DNA from: Diplonema papillatum
Lineage: Eukaryota; Euglenozoa; Diplonemea; Diplonemida; Diplonemidae
Direction of reading: 5' to 3'
NCBI GenBank assembly: GCA_030068145.1
Contig: JAPJBO010000178.1
Span: 1-64,000 of the forward strand
Length of the DNA stretch: 64,000 nt
Below, in pieces: positions 11,165-20,584 of this stretch; the stretch's first letter is position 1, and every line of letters begins with the position of its first letter. A program made the translations under genes and the position numbers. Below the pieces are notes generated by a model, which did not search any database, had not been told where the DNA came from, and was given only the letters and a program-made list of their open reading frames with translations.

Positions 11165-12397
11165 GTGGCGATTGTCCGCGCAACCAGCGGAAGCGTACCT
11201 GTTGGAGGCGGCACCAGAGCTACCGGGTCCGTCCGGGAAGTTCGTGGGGCTGCTGCTGACAGTGCTGGCGGATCCCGACCAGCGAGTTCCACGTCAGTCG
11301 TGGTGCAACTGCCTCTGTTGTGGTTCTCGGCACCACAACGACCACACCTAATGCTGGTGGGCGGGATGGACAGAGTTAGACTCTGGATCTGGCGGCAGGT
11401 GGCGTGCCCGCACAGGCTGCTGAGAACGACGAGGCGCGCGCAGCAGCTGCTCGGGGAAGCCAGGCGCAAGACGCGCGTGGAGATGCCCCGGACAGAGGGC
11501 GATGTGGATGGGAAGGTGCGGGAAAGAGCGGTGGTGGCAGCGTGCAAAGGCGGGCAACGCGAGACGCGGAAGAGGAATCTGGAGGAAAGATTCGGTCTGG
11601 AGGAGCGGGACGCGGGGGCACAGGGCGACTGTCAGTTTCGTGCGGTATCGTACGCGATACACGGGACGGCGGGTCACCACGCCCAGCTGAGGAGGCTGGC
11701 GGTGGAGTCTTTGGCCGCCAGAGACATCACCGGCCGGGTCGAAGGCTGCGCCAAGCAGTACCTGGCGAGGATGGCGCGCCTTGGAACGTGGGGCGACCAC
11801 CTCACGCTGCAGGCGCTGGCGTGGGAAGTCGGACGACGGGTGGTGGTGTTCGAGCTGGCGCCCGACGACACCATGCGCGCGACAGTGCTGTGGCCAGGAG
11901 AGACGGGGAAGGCAGGCGACCTGTTGCACTACAGGGCTGTGCGTTGGAGGGAGGAGGTGAAGATGACGCCGGTACGCGCGACGCAGGTGAAACCCCAGCT
12001 GAACGTGGGACTACCCCTGCGGACCAACAACAGCGGGCCGGAAAGGCCGACGCGGCATCTGCCGGGGCTAAATACAACGAGCGCCCGTTCTATTCAAAGC
12101 GTCAAGCTCAAAATGCAGGTTCGCGGCAGAACGTGGTCTTCGAATACAACTGTCTTGGAATACAACTGTTTTTCCATGCTAATCAACCGTGGGTTTCCGT
12201 GCCCCTGTACAGAGGGAGCAGATTTCGAGCAGCATTTCATACTTCGCAGTCGGTCTGACTCAGACCGACTCGGACCGGTGTTTTCGTACTTCTTTCCGAG
12301 TCAGAAAAAAGTCAGACGGCCGTCTGACTCGGACCCCCGCCCCGCTCGCCGTCCAGGCCGGCAACTTGGCCCGCAAGGGGTGCGTCGAACAGGCTGA
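11165..12397 (+). CDS. OTU-family cysteine protease-like ORF
   Basis: The 410-codon ORF carries an OTU-like domain at about residues 140-265. OTU proteins are usually deubiquitinating cysteine proteases, and OTU domains also occur in some transposable elements. Visible signatures are GDCQFRAVSYAIHG around the candidate nucleophile Cys156, a downstream GTWGDHLTLQALA block, and the His255 region LLHYRAVRW near the domain end. The usual Asp three residues before the Cys is Gln153 here, so activity is uncertain. Downstream of about 12060 the ORF runs into a direct repeat and palindromes, so the last ~110 codons are probably read-through. The start is not well defined: the first Met at 11165 is only the most upstream in frame. 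Repeats and retroelement fragments on both sides suggest a mobile-element gene rather than a host gene. Confidence 0.6.
   Translation: MAIVRATSGSVPVGGGTRATGSVREVRGAAADSAGGSRPASSTSVVVQLPLLWFSAPQRPHLMLVGGMDRVRLWIWRQVACPHRLLRTTRRAQQLLGEARRKTRVEMPRTEGDVDGKVRERAVVAACKGGQRETRKRNLEERFGLEERDAGAQGDCQFRAVSYAIHGTAGHHAQLRRLAVESLAARDITGRVEGCAKQYLARMARLGTWGDHLTLQALAWEVGRRVVVFELAPDDTMRATVLWPGETGKAGDLLHYRAVRWREEVKMTPVRATQVKPQLNVGLPLRTNNSGPERPTRHLPGLNTTSARSIQSVKLKMQVRGRTWSSNTTVLEYNCFSMLINRGFPCPCTEGADFEQHFILRSRSDSDRLGPVFSYFFPSQKKVRRPSDSDPRPARRPGRQLGPQGVRRTG
12067..12240. repeat. Direct repeat flanking the palindrome cluster (left copy)
   Basis: It begins AAATACAACGAGCGCCCGTT and continues with matching blocks (CAAGCTCAAAATG, CAGAACGTGGTCT, GGAATACAACTGTTTT, AATCAACCGTG, CATTTCGAGCA-like) found again at 12570-12710, so two copies lie about 500 bp apart. 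They bracket the palindromes at 12249-12345 and a GC-rich stretch with no recognised gene. Confidence 0.7.
12249..12345. repeat. Palindrome cluster
   Basis: Three hairpin-capable elements occur within 100 bp: AGTCGGTCTGA paired with TCAGACCGACT around one base (near 12248-12270), the perfect 18-mer GTCAGACGGCCGTCTGAC near 12312, and repeated GAGTCAG/CTGACTC halves between them. Such clusters are common in foldback elements and recombination-prone sites. Confidence 0.6.
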
Positions 12398-12569
12398 CCC
12401 CGCCACCGCAGCTGCCGGCCAGGCCGCTGCCAGGCGGACCTCCCTCCGCGAGCGGCAGGCCGTCACTGGATCCGGAAGTAGCAGCGGCGTTTCAGCCACA
12501 GGGTCGACTCGAGCGTGAACCTCACCCTGGAACCCTTTCACAAAGTTTCAGGACTCCAAGTCCGAGGGG

Positions 12570-12710
12570 GTTAAATACAACGAGCGCCCGTTGTATTTAG
12601 AGCGCCAAGCTCAAAATGGAGGTTGGCGTCCAGAACGTGGTCTCCGAATTGGAATACAACTGTTTTCCCATGTAATCAACCGTGCCCCCAGCATATTTCG
12701 AGCAACTTTG
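12570..12710. repeat. Direct repeat flanking the palindrome cluster (right copy)
   Basis: Second copy of the repeat at 12067-12240. Here the start is a perfect palindrome, AAATACAACG-AGCGCC-CGTTGTATTT. The copies differ by small indels and several substitutions. The intervening 12360-12530 is GC-rich and without a recognised gene. Confidence 0.65.
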
Positions 12711-12747
12711 TAGGATTTTTGCGCTGCCTGTCACAGGTTTCGTTTCG

Positions 12748-13068
12748 TCACGAATTTCGGATTCCTGATGCTGAGGTTATCATCCAAACCAGCCTCTTCC
12801 CTCTACTCCGGGCTTCCCCTTCCGCCTGGGACCTGTCCCTCTCGCATACCATCACTTCCTGCAAGGCCAACAAATCCACCTTTCTCCCCCAGGCCTCCAT
12901 CGTGTGGACTTCCGGGTGCGCGAGCAAGGACGTGACATTGGCGGAGGCGGCGATCCACCCTGTCAGTCCGGGTTCTCGTGTACATCCCCGCACGTCAGCA
13001 GCGATCCTCTTCCGGCGTCCGTGTGAACCCGCACCCGGGCCCTCGATCCTCGTTGGGGAGGGGGCCAT
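12748..13068 (-). pseudogene. Endonuclease/exonuclease/phosphatase domain fragment of a LINE ORF2
   Basis: Within 106 codons the segment NVTSLLAHPEV, followed after about 15 residues by KVDLLALQEVMV, matches the first two motifs of the APE-type endonuclease domain: an Asn in the first strand and the metal-binding Glu of the LQE motif. Later motifs (the YG-, GDFN- and SDH-like blocks) are absent, so only the N-terminal third remains. In LINEs this domain nicks target DNA to prime reverse transcription. Confidence 0.5.
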
Positions 13069-13134
13069 CGTTGCCGGATGCGGGAGTCCTGCCGTACTTG
13101 GCGTGGCTGCCGTCGACGTTAGTTCGACGATTGC

Positions 13135-13860
13135 CTACAGGGGGCGGTGCAAACCTGCCTCGCTGGCCGGGGTGGCTCTCCTGTCGGGTACGGTAGGCGC
13201 GTCGCGTTCAACACGATGATCGACAGGCGGTCCGTGCAATTCGTCGATGCATGGGGCGATATCGCTGCCGTCGCACGTGCGTAGTCTGGACCTAACGCGG
13301 TGTCCGTCACCAGAGCGCTCGCAAAAGTCGAATGGCACCTCTTCAAACATGTACCCACAGCAAAGCACGTCGCCGCACGTGCGACGATTGTCTACAGGGG
13401 GGCGGTGCAAACCTGCCTCGCTGGCCGGGGGGGCTCTCCTGTCGGGTGCGGTTGACGCGTCGCGTTCGACTAGGTGATCGACAGGCGGTCCGTGAAATTC
13501 GTCGATGAAAGGGGCGCGCTCGCTGCCGTTGTACGTGCGAAGTCTGCACCAAACGCGGTGTCCGTCAGAGTGCTCGCAATAGCCGAATGACACCTCTTCG
13601 AACATGTACCCACAGCAAAACACAGCGCCGCACGTACGACGATAGTCCACAGGGGGGCTCCCGCCGGGTGCGGTAGACGCGTCGCGCTCGACAAGGTGAT
13701 CGCCAGGCGGTCCGTGAAATCCGTCGAAGAAAGCGAGATCGCTGCTGTCGTACGCGCGGAGCCTGTACCAAACGCGGGTCCGCCGCCATGGCGTTCGCAA
13801 AAGTCGAATGGCGCCCCTTCGAATTTTTTAGTTTTAATGACTAGCGCGCCCGCCGTCTCT
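13135..13860 (-). repeat. Cys-rich ~85-residue tandem protein repeats
   Basis: Three to four units of about 255 bp (third spacing about 221 bp) encode a recurring pattern on the minus strand. The order is CCGYMFEEVPFDFCE, a Gly/Asp/His turn, R-x-R-L-R-T-Y-x-G-S-x-x-A-P-F, then IDEFHGPPVDHLVERDAS. Substitutions between units keep the residue pattern, which argues the repeats were once coding. The unit nearest 13800 is in a different frame from its upstream neighbour. I do not recognise the domain; the CC...C arrangement could bind metal or form disulfides. Confidence 0.55.
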
Positions 13861-13867
13861 GGGGCGC

Positions 13868-14375
13868 CTACTTCTGCTTCCCCTTTGCGTTGCCGCCCTT
13901 CTGCTTCTTCCTCTTCGCTCCTTCCTCCTCCTCCGAGGAGGCTTGGCTGCCCATCTCCGCGTCCTTGCCACCTTTCTGCTGCGCTGGTCGGGCCTGCTTC
14001 ATGTGCTCCTTGCACTCTCGCACGGTCTCCCGAATCTCCTCGTTCTCCCTTCGTTGCTCGTTGAGCTCCTCGTTTTCCTTCCTCAGGTGCAGCATTTCCT
14101 TCCGCATCTCTTCTATTTGCTCTCTCTGTCTTACCACCTCCGCCCCATTCTTCGTGTCCTCTCCGTCCCTCCCCGTGTCCCTCTCTCCTCCGCTGGTTGA
14201 AGCACGCCGTCAGCTTCGTTGCGAGCCCCTCGAAGAGTCCCTTGAGCACCTCCTCCAGCGCCACCGGCGGACTCTCTGCGCCCCCGGCCGCCCCTGGCCG
14301 GACGTTTCCCCAGCCCCCTCCTCTGCCGTTTTTTGCGCCCTCGTTTTTTGCAGGCTGCGCCGCACGCCCCAACAC
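13868..14375 (-). pseudogene. Coiled-coil ORF, ORF1-like part of the retrotransposon
   Basis: Two frames contribute. From 14375 the first encodes a Gly-rich leader and an amphipathic helix (VALEEVLKGLFEGLATKLTA). From about 14137 the second encodes a strongly heptad-like segment rich in Glu, Arg and Gln (REQIEEMRKEMLHLRKENEE and on), then a basic tail with KRKKQKGG. Coiled coil plus basic tail is usual for LINE ORF1 proteins that bind RNA. The change of frame between the parts is either a lesion or an unrecognised intron. Confidence 0.4.
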
Positions 14376-14392
14376 TGGGAACTCCTCTTTCC

Positions 14393-15065
14393 GAAACTCC
14401 CTCTTCCTCCTGCTTCTGCTCCTCTTTCTGTTGCCCCTTTAGTTGTTTTATCCTAGCTGCTGCTCCTCTAGCTGCTACTCATCTTGCTTCTTCCCTCTTT
14501 GCTGCTCCTCGAGCTGCTGCTCATCTTGCTCCTGCTCATCTTCCTTCTTCCCTCTTGCTGTAGCTCTTCCTCCTGCTTCTGCTCCTCTATCTGCTACCAC
14601 TCTAGCTGTTCTATCCTCTAGCTGCTGCTCATCTTCCTTCTTCCCTCTTCCTGTAGCTTTTCCTCTGCTTCTGCTCCTCCATCTGCTGCTCCTCTAGCTG
14701 CTCCTCTCTTGCCTCTAGCTGCTGCTCATCTTGCTTCTTTCCTCTTGCTGCTGCTCCTCGAGCTGCTGCTCATCTTGCTCCGGCTCGTCTTCCTTCTTCC
14801 CTCTTGCTGTAGCTCTTCCTCCTGCTTCTGCTCCTCTACCTGCTGCCCTTCTAGCAGTTCTATCATCTAGCTGCTGCTCCTCTTGCTTCTTCCACTTGCT
14901 GCTCTTCCTCTATCTACTGCCCCTCTAGCTGCTGCCCATCTTGCTGCAGCTCTTCCTCCTGATTCTGCTCCTCTATCTGCTGCCCCTCTAGCTGTTTTAT
15001 CTTCTAGCTGCTGCTCCTCCTGTCTGCTGCTCATCACGCTACAGCTCGATAGCAAGAACTCAAAT
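14393..15065. repeat. CT/GCTG-rich higher-order tandem repeat, copy 2
   Basis: Same family as 4100-5930, starting immediately beside the retrotransposon fragment. From about 14650 it is part of copy B of the segmental duplication. Confidence 0.75.
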
Positions 15066-17004
15066 TCCCCAAGAGTCGCGTCTGAATGATAAAGAGCGGC
15101 ACAAGAACGACTGCAATCAAACAGCGGCGCCAGAACGACTGCAGATCGCCAGGGATTGCCCCAAGAAGGACAGCCAATGACCAAAGAGCGGCACCAGAAT
15201 GACAGTGAACGGCCATAGAGCGGTACCAGAACGACTGTGCCAGAATGCCAGCCAATGGCCAAGGAATGCGCCAGAACGACTGCAGATTGCCAGAGATCGC
15301 CCCCAGAATGACAGCCAATGACCCGCAAGCGGCACTAGAATGACTGCCTATGACCAACGAACGGCGCTAAAATGACCACAAATGCCCATGAGCCACACCT
15401 GAATGACGGACCAAGAGCGGCGCTGAAACGACTGCAATGGCCAAACTGCGGAACGAGAACGACTACAACTGGCCGGAGATCGCCCAGGAAGGACAGCCAA
15501 TGACCAACGAGCGGTACCAGAATGACAGTGAACGGCCATAGAGCGGTACCAGAACGACTGTGCCAGAATGCCAGCAAATGGCCAAGGAGCGGCGCCAGAA
15601 CGACTCCCAATGACCAAAGAATGCCGCCAGAACGACTACAAATGCCCATAGAGCCTGAATGACGGCGGTCGGCCAAAGAGCGGCGCTAGAACGACTGCAA
15701 ATGTCCAAAGAACGGCGCTTGAACGACTGCAAATTGCCCAAGAGCAGCGCCAGCATGACTGAAAATGGCCAAACTGCGGCGCGAGAACGACTGCAACAGG
15801 CTGGAGACCGCCCAGGAATGACAGCCAATGACCAAAGAGCGGCACCAGAATGACAGTGAACAGCCACAGAGTGGTACGAGAACGACTGCAAATGTCTAAA
15901 TCACCTTGCTTGAGGGACGGCAAATGACCGCAGAACGGTGCCAGACTGACAGCCAATGACCAGCAAGCGGCACCAGAATGACTGCCAACGACCAAAGAAC
16001 AGAGCTAGAATGACCACAAATGCCCAAAGAGCCGCGCCTGAATGACAGCGAACCGCCAAAGAGCGGTACTAGAGCGACTGCAAATGTCCAAAGCACCTTT
16101 GTTTGAAGGACGGCAAATGACTGCAGAACGGTGCCAGATTGACAGCCAATGGCCAAGGATTGGCACCAGAACGACTGCCAATCGCCAGAGATCGTTCCAA
16201 CAATGACAGCCAATGAATGACCAGCAAGCGGCACCAGAATTAACGAACAGCGTGACACGTGAATGGTATCGTTTGGCTGAACAGGAAACTGTCCAAACCT
16301 GTCAAAGAATCCTGATCAATCATCAGGCAAAGACAGTTGGATAAACAACAAAGACTGCCTGCGTCGGCCGCGCTTGCAGCGCGTTTCCGAGGAACACCAC
16401 GAGGAGGTGCAGGTCAGATTTTTGTCCCTCATGTCAAAAACAAGCAATGAGCCATCGTCTGGACTTCGAAGCGGAGGATGATGAGGAATATGTGTGACTC
16501 TTGATCCCTTTGAAGAGTTTCCTGCAGTTCACAGCGCCACCTTGCCAAAGGAGCTCTCAACAATGCGATGAGTGCCCCTGATGTCGAAATGGGGAAGAAG
16601 TTCCGATCTTCGAAAGAACGTCGTTCGTCTGTACTTCGAATTCCTGTGAGGGTTTCTTCAGATGCATCGGTCAAAACCATCATCAAATTGAGCACGCGCA
16701 CCGCTCTCTGCACTTGTTCACTTAATCGCAAAAAAAATGGCATACTTCATTGCTTCCGGTGGGCGCCAAAACAACCGGCATTGAACCTCGTCACCCCGCC
16801 ATCTTTTATTTTGGTGTCATGTTCTTCCGGTTGTTTTTATTACCTTTTTTGTCGTTTCAATTTGAATGGTTTCAACTTCTTCTTGCTCGAGTCGGGCCTC
16901 CCATAGATGAGAGGCCCCCTTTCCTGGACAAGACGGCCGCCTTCTTTCAAAGGTTCGGGATTCACGAGGGGGCCCGCTAGGGCCACCGAGTGCGGGTTTG
17001 CGGG
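14650..17004. repeat. Segmental duplication, copy B
   Basis: Direct copy of 5525-8253, shorter by about 385 bp within the satellite. The very low divergence in the non-satellite part implies a recent duplication or gene conversion. U2, the OTU ORF and the retrotransposon fragment lie between the copies. Confidence 0.85.
15066..16250. repeat. Degenerate ~32-bp satellite, block 3
   Basis: Near-identical to the corresponding part of block 2 because it lies inside the segmental duplication. No gene. Confidence 0.85.
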
Positions 17005-18181
17005 CCCGGGTTCTGGTGGTGCAGGTGCAACGGAACTTCCCTCACCACACCCAAGCCCCCCCGCAAACCCTGGTTTCATGTTGCGTGAGCACAAGTCGCC
17101 ACCTGTCTCGTTCTTTGCGAAACGGAGGCGCCCCGAAACGGCCCTTTATCAAATGCTATGGTTTCTGCTTATGTTGGGGCTAACACCCTCCACCGTTCTC
17201 ATGCACGCCAAAACGGTGCTGGCGGCACGGGATAATGTGTTTTGTCACGGGCCTTCAGTGAAGTTGGCACACATCAAGCCTTCTAAAGGCTAGTCCCGTC
17301 CTACGATGCCACAGGGATTAATCGGTGCAACTCATCTGAGCACGTCAACAAATGGTCTTGCATAGGTTTGTTGCATACTTTCCCGTCGCTGCACTTGAGC
17401 AAGTACAAAAGGCGAAATGCGTAGGTTGGATTTATCATTTGACTTGTTCGGTGTGGTATTGGAGGAAAAGCAGTAAACCAGGTGTTTTTTGCTTTTTCTT
17501 CTTAGGAAATACGAAAGAATGGATTCTAAAAAGCGGAGTAAGAAAAAAAGATGATGTGGATGCACAATGCACAGATTCGCGGTAATACAGATTACTCCAC
17601 TTCGTTACCTCAGGTAATAAGCATGCAATCTACAAGGGGACGCTTTCAAAAGGTTTCCCCACAAAAAGCAGGCCGAAAACATCATCCACTTGTCGGAAAC
17701 CACTTTTTTAGAATCCAGTTTGTCGTTTCAAGGTTTAGATACATCAGTGTACCTGCTTCGCTCGTTACTTTGCTGCAACTATTGGTGTCTATTCACAACC
17801 GGACAAATGTCTCTGCACGAGCGAAGAGAAAATGGAATGTATGTTTAGGAATCAAAAACACCTACAACGGACGGACTCGAAATGGCTGCACGACAACGAA
17901 GGAGCCCTGTATTGCAAAAGCCTGTTTCATCTGAATGCTATCTTATAAATACTTGGCTTTCGTGCAATCGGGCTCCTCAGGCTCTGCTGGCCCTTACCCG
18001 TTTCTACAAACCGGTTCGTGTACATCGGCTGACACGACCTCTGGATAGTGGTTTGCAAAGACTCGAACGCTGAAGGCAAAACCGCTCCTACCCAAAGCTA
18101 CTTCGGATTGCTTTCTGGTACTGAAACGAGAGCACCGTTGGCACTGTTTCAGTGTAAGTAAGATTGTTGTTGTAGCACTGG
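17005..18181. other. Intergenic; no gene seen
   Basis: Short open frames only. A small hairpin, ACTGAAAC paired with GTTTCAGT, lies at about 18120-18154, 30-60 bp beyond the stop codon of the LRR gene and presumably within its 3' untranslated region. Confidence 0.5.
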
Positions 18182-19684
18182 TCACGGCGGCTCGTCGGCA
18201 CTGGGTGGCACGTGAAGACTTGCGACGTGGTCTTGAATCTCTTTCAAAACATCTTTTGAAAAGTGCGGGCTGGCGATAACCAGCCTCTGCAAAGCGCAGC
18301 CAGCCATTGTTGGAGGAGGTGTCGGAATCGCACGCGGTGTGGGGATGTCAACAGGTTGCTTGGCTTTCGGATCTTTGGCTTTTATCGGCGATTCCTCCTC
18401 CGGCTTTTCACGCATGAATGCAATGGTGTCTCTGAGCATGTTTGCAATAGTTTGACAGCCCTTTTCAGTCATATGCTTGTTGTTGGCTAACGATAGGCAC
18501 CACAGGGTCTTGTTTCCAGGGACACGAACCGTGTTGCCCCCAACAGAAATGCAGTGCATGTCCCAGGGGCTGGTGGGCTTTGGCGTTGGGGCGCTCACGT
18601 CCTTCCCCTTCTTCGGTGCCGGTTTTTTATCTTTCCCGGCACCTGCCTCCAGAAGTTGCTGGTTGATCTGGTGCAAGTCTGCGTACGAAGGGTATGCAGG
18701 CGCATCGGCAGGCATGGTCTCTGAATAGAAGTTGGCAGAGATCTTCCCGCGGAGAACCGCGAAGCGTTCCAAATCAAGATCGACTTGGCTCACTGACGAC
18801 ACGAGCGCACAGGCGCCTTCGTCCGTGATTCTGTTGTCCCCAACATCGAGGGCTGTCAATCTGCAATTCATACGAAGCGCCTCGGACAGGGCGGCAGCGC
18901 CTTCGTCTGTGATGGAATTACCCCACAAATTCAGAGAAAGCAGCTCCGTCGCCGACTCAAGCGCTGTTGCCAGCAACTTGACCTGTCTATCTGTGATCGC
19001 GTTGCCTCGCAAAGAGATGTCCTGCACGTTGCTGAGCAGCACTGCGTGCCACCCATCGGGGACGCGAATGGGGGCTGGCTTTTCTCTCTCGTCTGTAGTT
19101 TCTGGCTTTGTGTTGCCTTTTGCCTTGCCTGCCGCGGGAGACGCTGTTTTCCCCACCTTAGGGTCAACCTGATGGCTCGCAGCTGCGGCCTCCATCCTTC
19201 CTGCACCCCTGGCTTGATGCGGGAAGAGGTAGCATTCCTGGGGGTCCTTTTTAGTCGACGAAGGGTCTTTGCCAAGAGGCGTTTGGTTGAATTCGACAGC
19301 AAGCGAGACTAAAGAAGGAGATTTGTATGCTGCCTCGACCAAGAGCTTGTAGGAATCGTTCGACAGCTGACAACCGAAGAAGCTGGCTTCGTAAAGGTTG
19401 GCGCAATGAGTCATCGAGTTTGCTAAGGGGGACATGTCATTGCGATGAAGGGGTGTCTCAACGGCTCTAATGAACAGCTTAGTGTGCACGTTGTGCTGTG
19501 TCGTCAGGTTGCGTGGACTGTCCTTCTCATCGACGAGAGTGATGCCATCCAGGATATCGTCACGCTCATCTCGGTCCTCCGTTTCGCAGTAGGCACAGTA
19601 GTCTTTGAACAAGTCGCCAGTCGGTTCAAACACTGCTTGCGCAGGGTCTGTCGGCACTTCCACGCCGTGCATTGCCATCCCCAA
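18182..19684 (-). CDS. Leucine-rich repeat protein, LRRC71-like
   Basis: The 500-residue intronless ORF has the plan of LRRC71, a ciliary/axonemal-associated LRR protein of animals and protists. An N-terminal helical region has KLFIRAVETPL (69-79), matching the IYIRGWKVE-type segment of the family. A Lys/Pro linker (160-205) is followed by three ribonuclease-inhibitor-type LRRs at 219-297 (DISLRGNAITD, SLNLWGNSITDEG, ALDVGDNRITDEG), then a Lys-rich low-complexity linker (350-370) and a final LRR-like segment (LWCLSLANNKHMTEKG, 394-409). No signal or membrane segment is seen. The first in-frame Met was chosen; Met3 and Met5 are alternatives. Presence of such a gene suggests a flagellated life stage, but any generic LRR scaffold role remains possible. 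Confidence 0.7.
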   Translation of the reverse strand: MGMAMHGVEVPTDPAQAVFEPTGDLFKDYCAYCETEDRDERDDILDGITLVDEKDSPRNLTTQHNVHTKLFIRAVETPLHRNDMSPLANSMTHCANLYEASFFGCQLSNDSYKLLVEAAYKSPSLVSLAVEFNQTPLGKDPSSTKKDPQECYLFPHQARGAGRMEAAAASHQVDPKVGKTASPAAGKAKGNTKPETTDEREKPAPIRVPDGWHAVLLSNVQDISLRGNAITDRQVKLLATALESATELLSLNLWGNSITDEGAAALSEALRMNCRLTALDVGDNRITDEGACALVSSVSQVDLDLERFAVLRGKISANFYSETMPADAPAYPSYADLHQINQQLLEAGAGKDKKPAPKKGKDVSAPTPKPTSPWDMHCISVGGNTVRVPGNKTLWCLSLANNKHMTEKGCQTIANMLRDTIAFMREKPEEESPIKAKDPKAKQPVDIPTPRAIPTPPPTMAGCALQRLVIASPHFSKDVLKEIQDHVASLHVPPSADEPP

Positions 19685-20493
19685 CCTGTCGATGTTGTCT
19701 TGTGGGTGCGCACGAAATGTGCCTCTTGACAGGACTCTTGCTCTGTGTTGTTAGCCCTGGAGCCCTTCAAGTGTGGGCTCCCACTTAACCACTGCCCACA
19801 CTTTGATAGAGCACAGAGCCGCTTATGGTACTTCTTGACCTGATTCTAAAGAACTGATTGTCGACAGGCGTACTTCGCCTCGCTTCTTGTGTATTCTGGG
19901 AAAGCCGAAACGCGAAACAGAGGCTAAAACAATTCGACGACGGTGCGATCAAGCTGTGTATGACCTTCTACCGGCATTTTGTGAGCGAAGCAGAAAGAAA
20001 AGAAACGCGGTGTCTTTATACGAGAAGGTGGCCCATGTGAATATTGCAGATGCTGCCAATTCTTGCATCCTCGGCTTTCATTAAAAGGGACAGGAGGCTC
20101 ACGGTAGCAGGAGAACAGGAGCTTCGTGTTGACTACCACCAAGTGTACACACTCGAAGAAAGCGAAAGGTAGTTTAGCAATCGAGAGTAACCAGCCGCAG
20201 AAGTCAAAGAAAAAAGACTGGCAGTAATGAAACATGGAACAAACGAAAAGAAACTGGGCACGGCGGGCTGCACGGGGTGTAGTAACAACAAGGATCGTAT
20301 GAACGGAGTACGTTTGCAGCAAATATGCGCGCAGCACAGCTCGTGATCCAAAGTCTTCGAAGTGCACGCGAGAAAACAACCGCCGGTTGGAGAAGAACGG
20401 GGTTTGGGGAGGAATGGACACTGGAACGTAATTAACGTTTTCCGGAGACATTGCTGCTCTCGTCTCTGGATGACTGTTGGTGGTTGCGCCGGG
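19685..20493. other. Intergenic; no gene seen
   Basis: Probable 5' flank of the LRR gene and 3' flank of the protease gene. Only short open frames without recognisable motifs. Confidence 0.5.
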
Positions 20494-20584
20494 AGTAGTG
20501 TAGCCAAATTAATAGGAAAGAGTGACGAATCAGAGGTCACGGCCGAGGAGAGTCGTATGTCGTGAGTTCGGATCTCTGGTGCCA
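20494..20584 (+). other. tRNA-like (possible SINE-derived) sequence
   Basis: The segment contains an A-box-like GTAGCCAAATTAATAGG, a stem GTGAC/GTCAC in anticodon-arm position, and a B-box-like GAGTTCGGATCTC about 70 bases downstream, ending in GCCA. The acceptor arms do not pair and the spacing between anticodon arm and T-arm is too long, so it is not a working tRNA. It abuts the stop codon of the protease gene, presumably inside its 3' UTR. Confidence 0.3.

Larger units (their letters stand above)
12748..14375 (-). mobile_element. Broken non-LTR (LINE-type) retrotransposon fragment
   Basis: Read on the minus strand, the segment passes from a helical and coiled-coil ORF (14375-13868) through Cys-rich tandem repeats (13860-13135) to an apurinic-type endonuclease/exonuclease/phosphatase fragment (13068-12748). 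That order fits the 5' half of a non-LTR element: an ORF1-like protein followed by the ORF2 endonuclease. No reverse transcriptase is found; the element stops near 12748 just beyond a repeat. Frames change at least twice, once in the coiled-coil part and once in the repeats, so it is not functional as it stands. The alternative is that unrelated fragments were juxtaposed. Confidence 0.5.
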
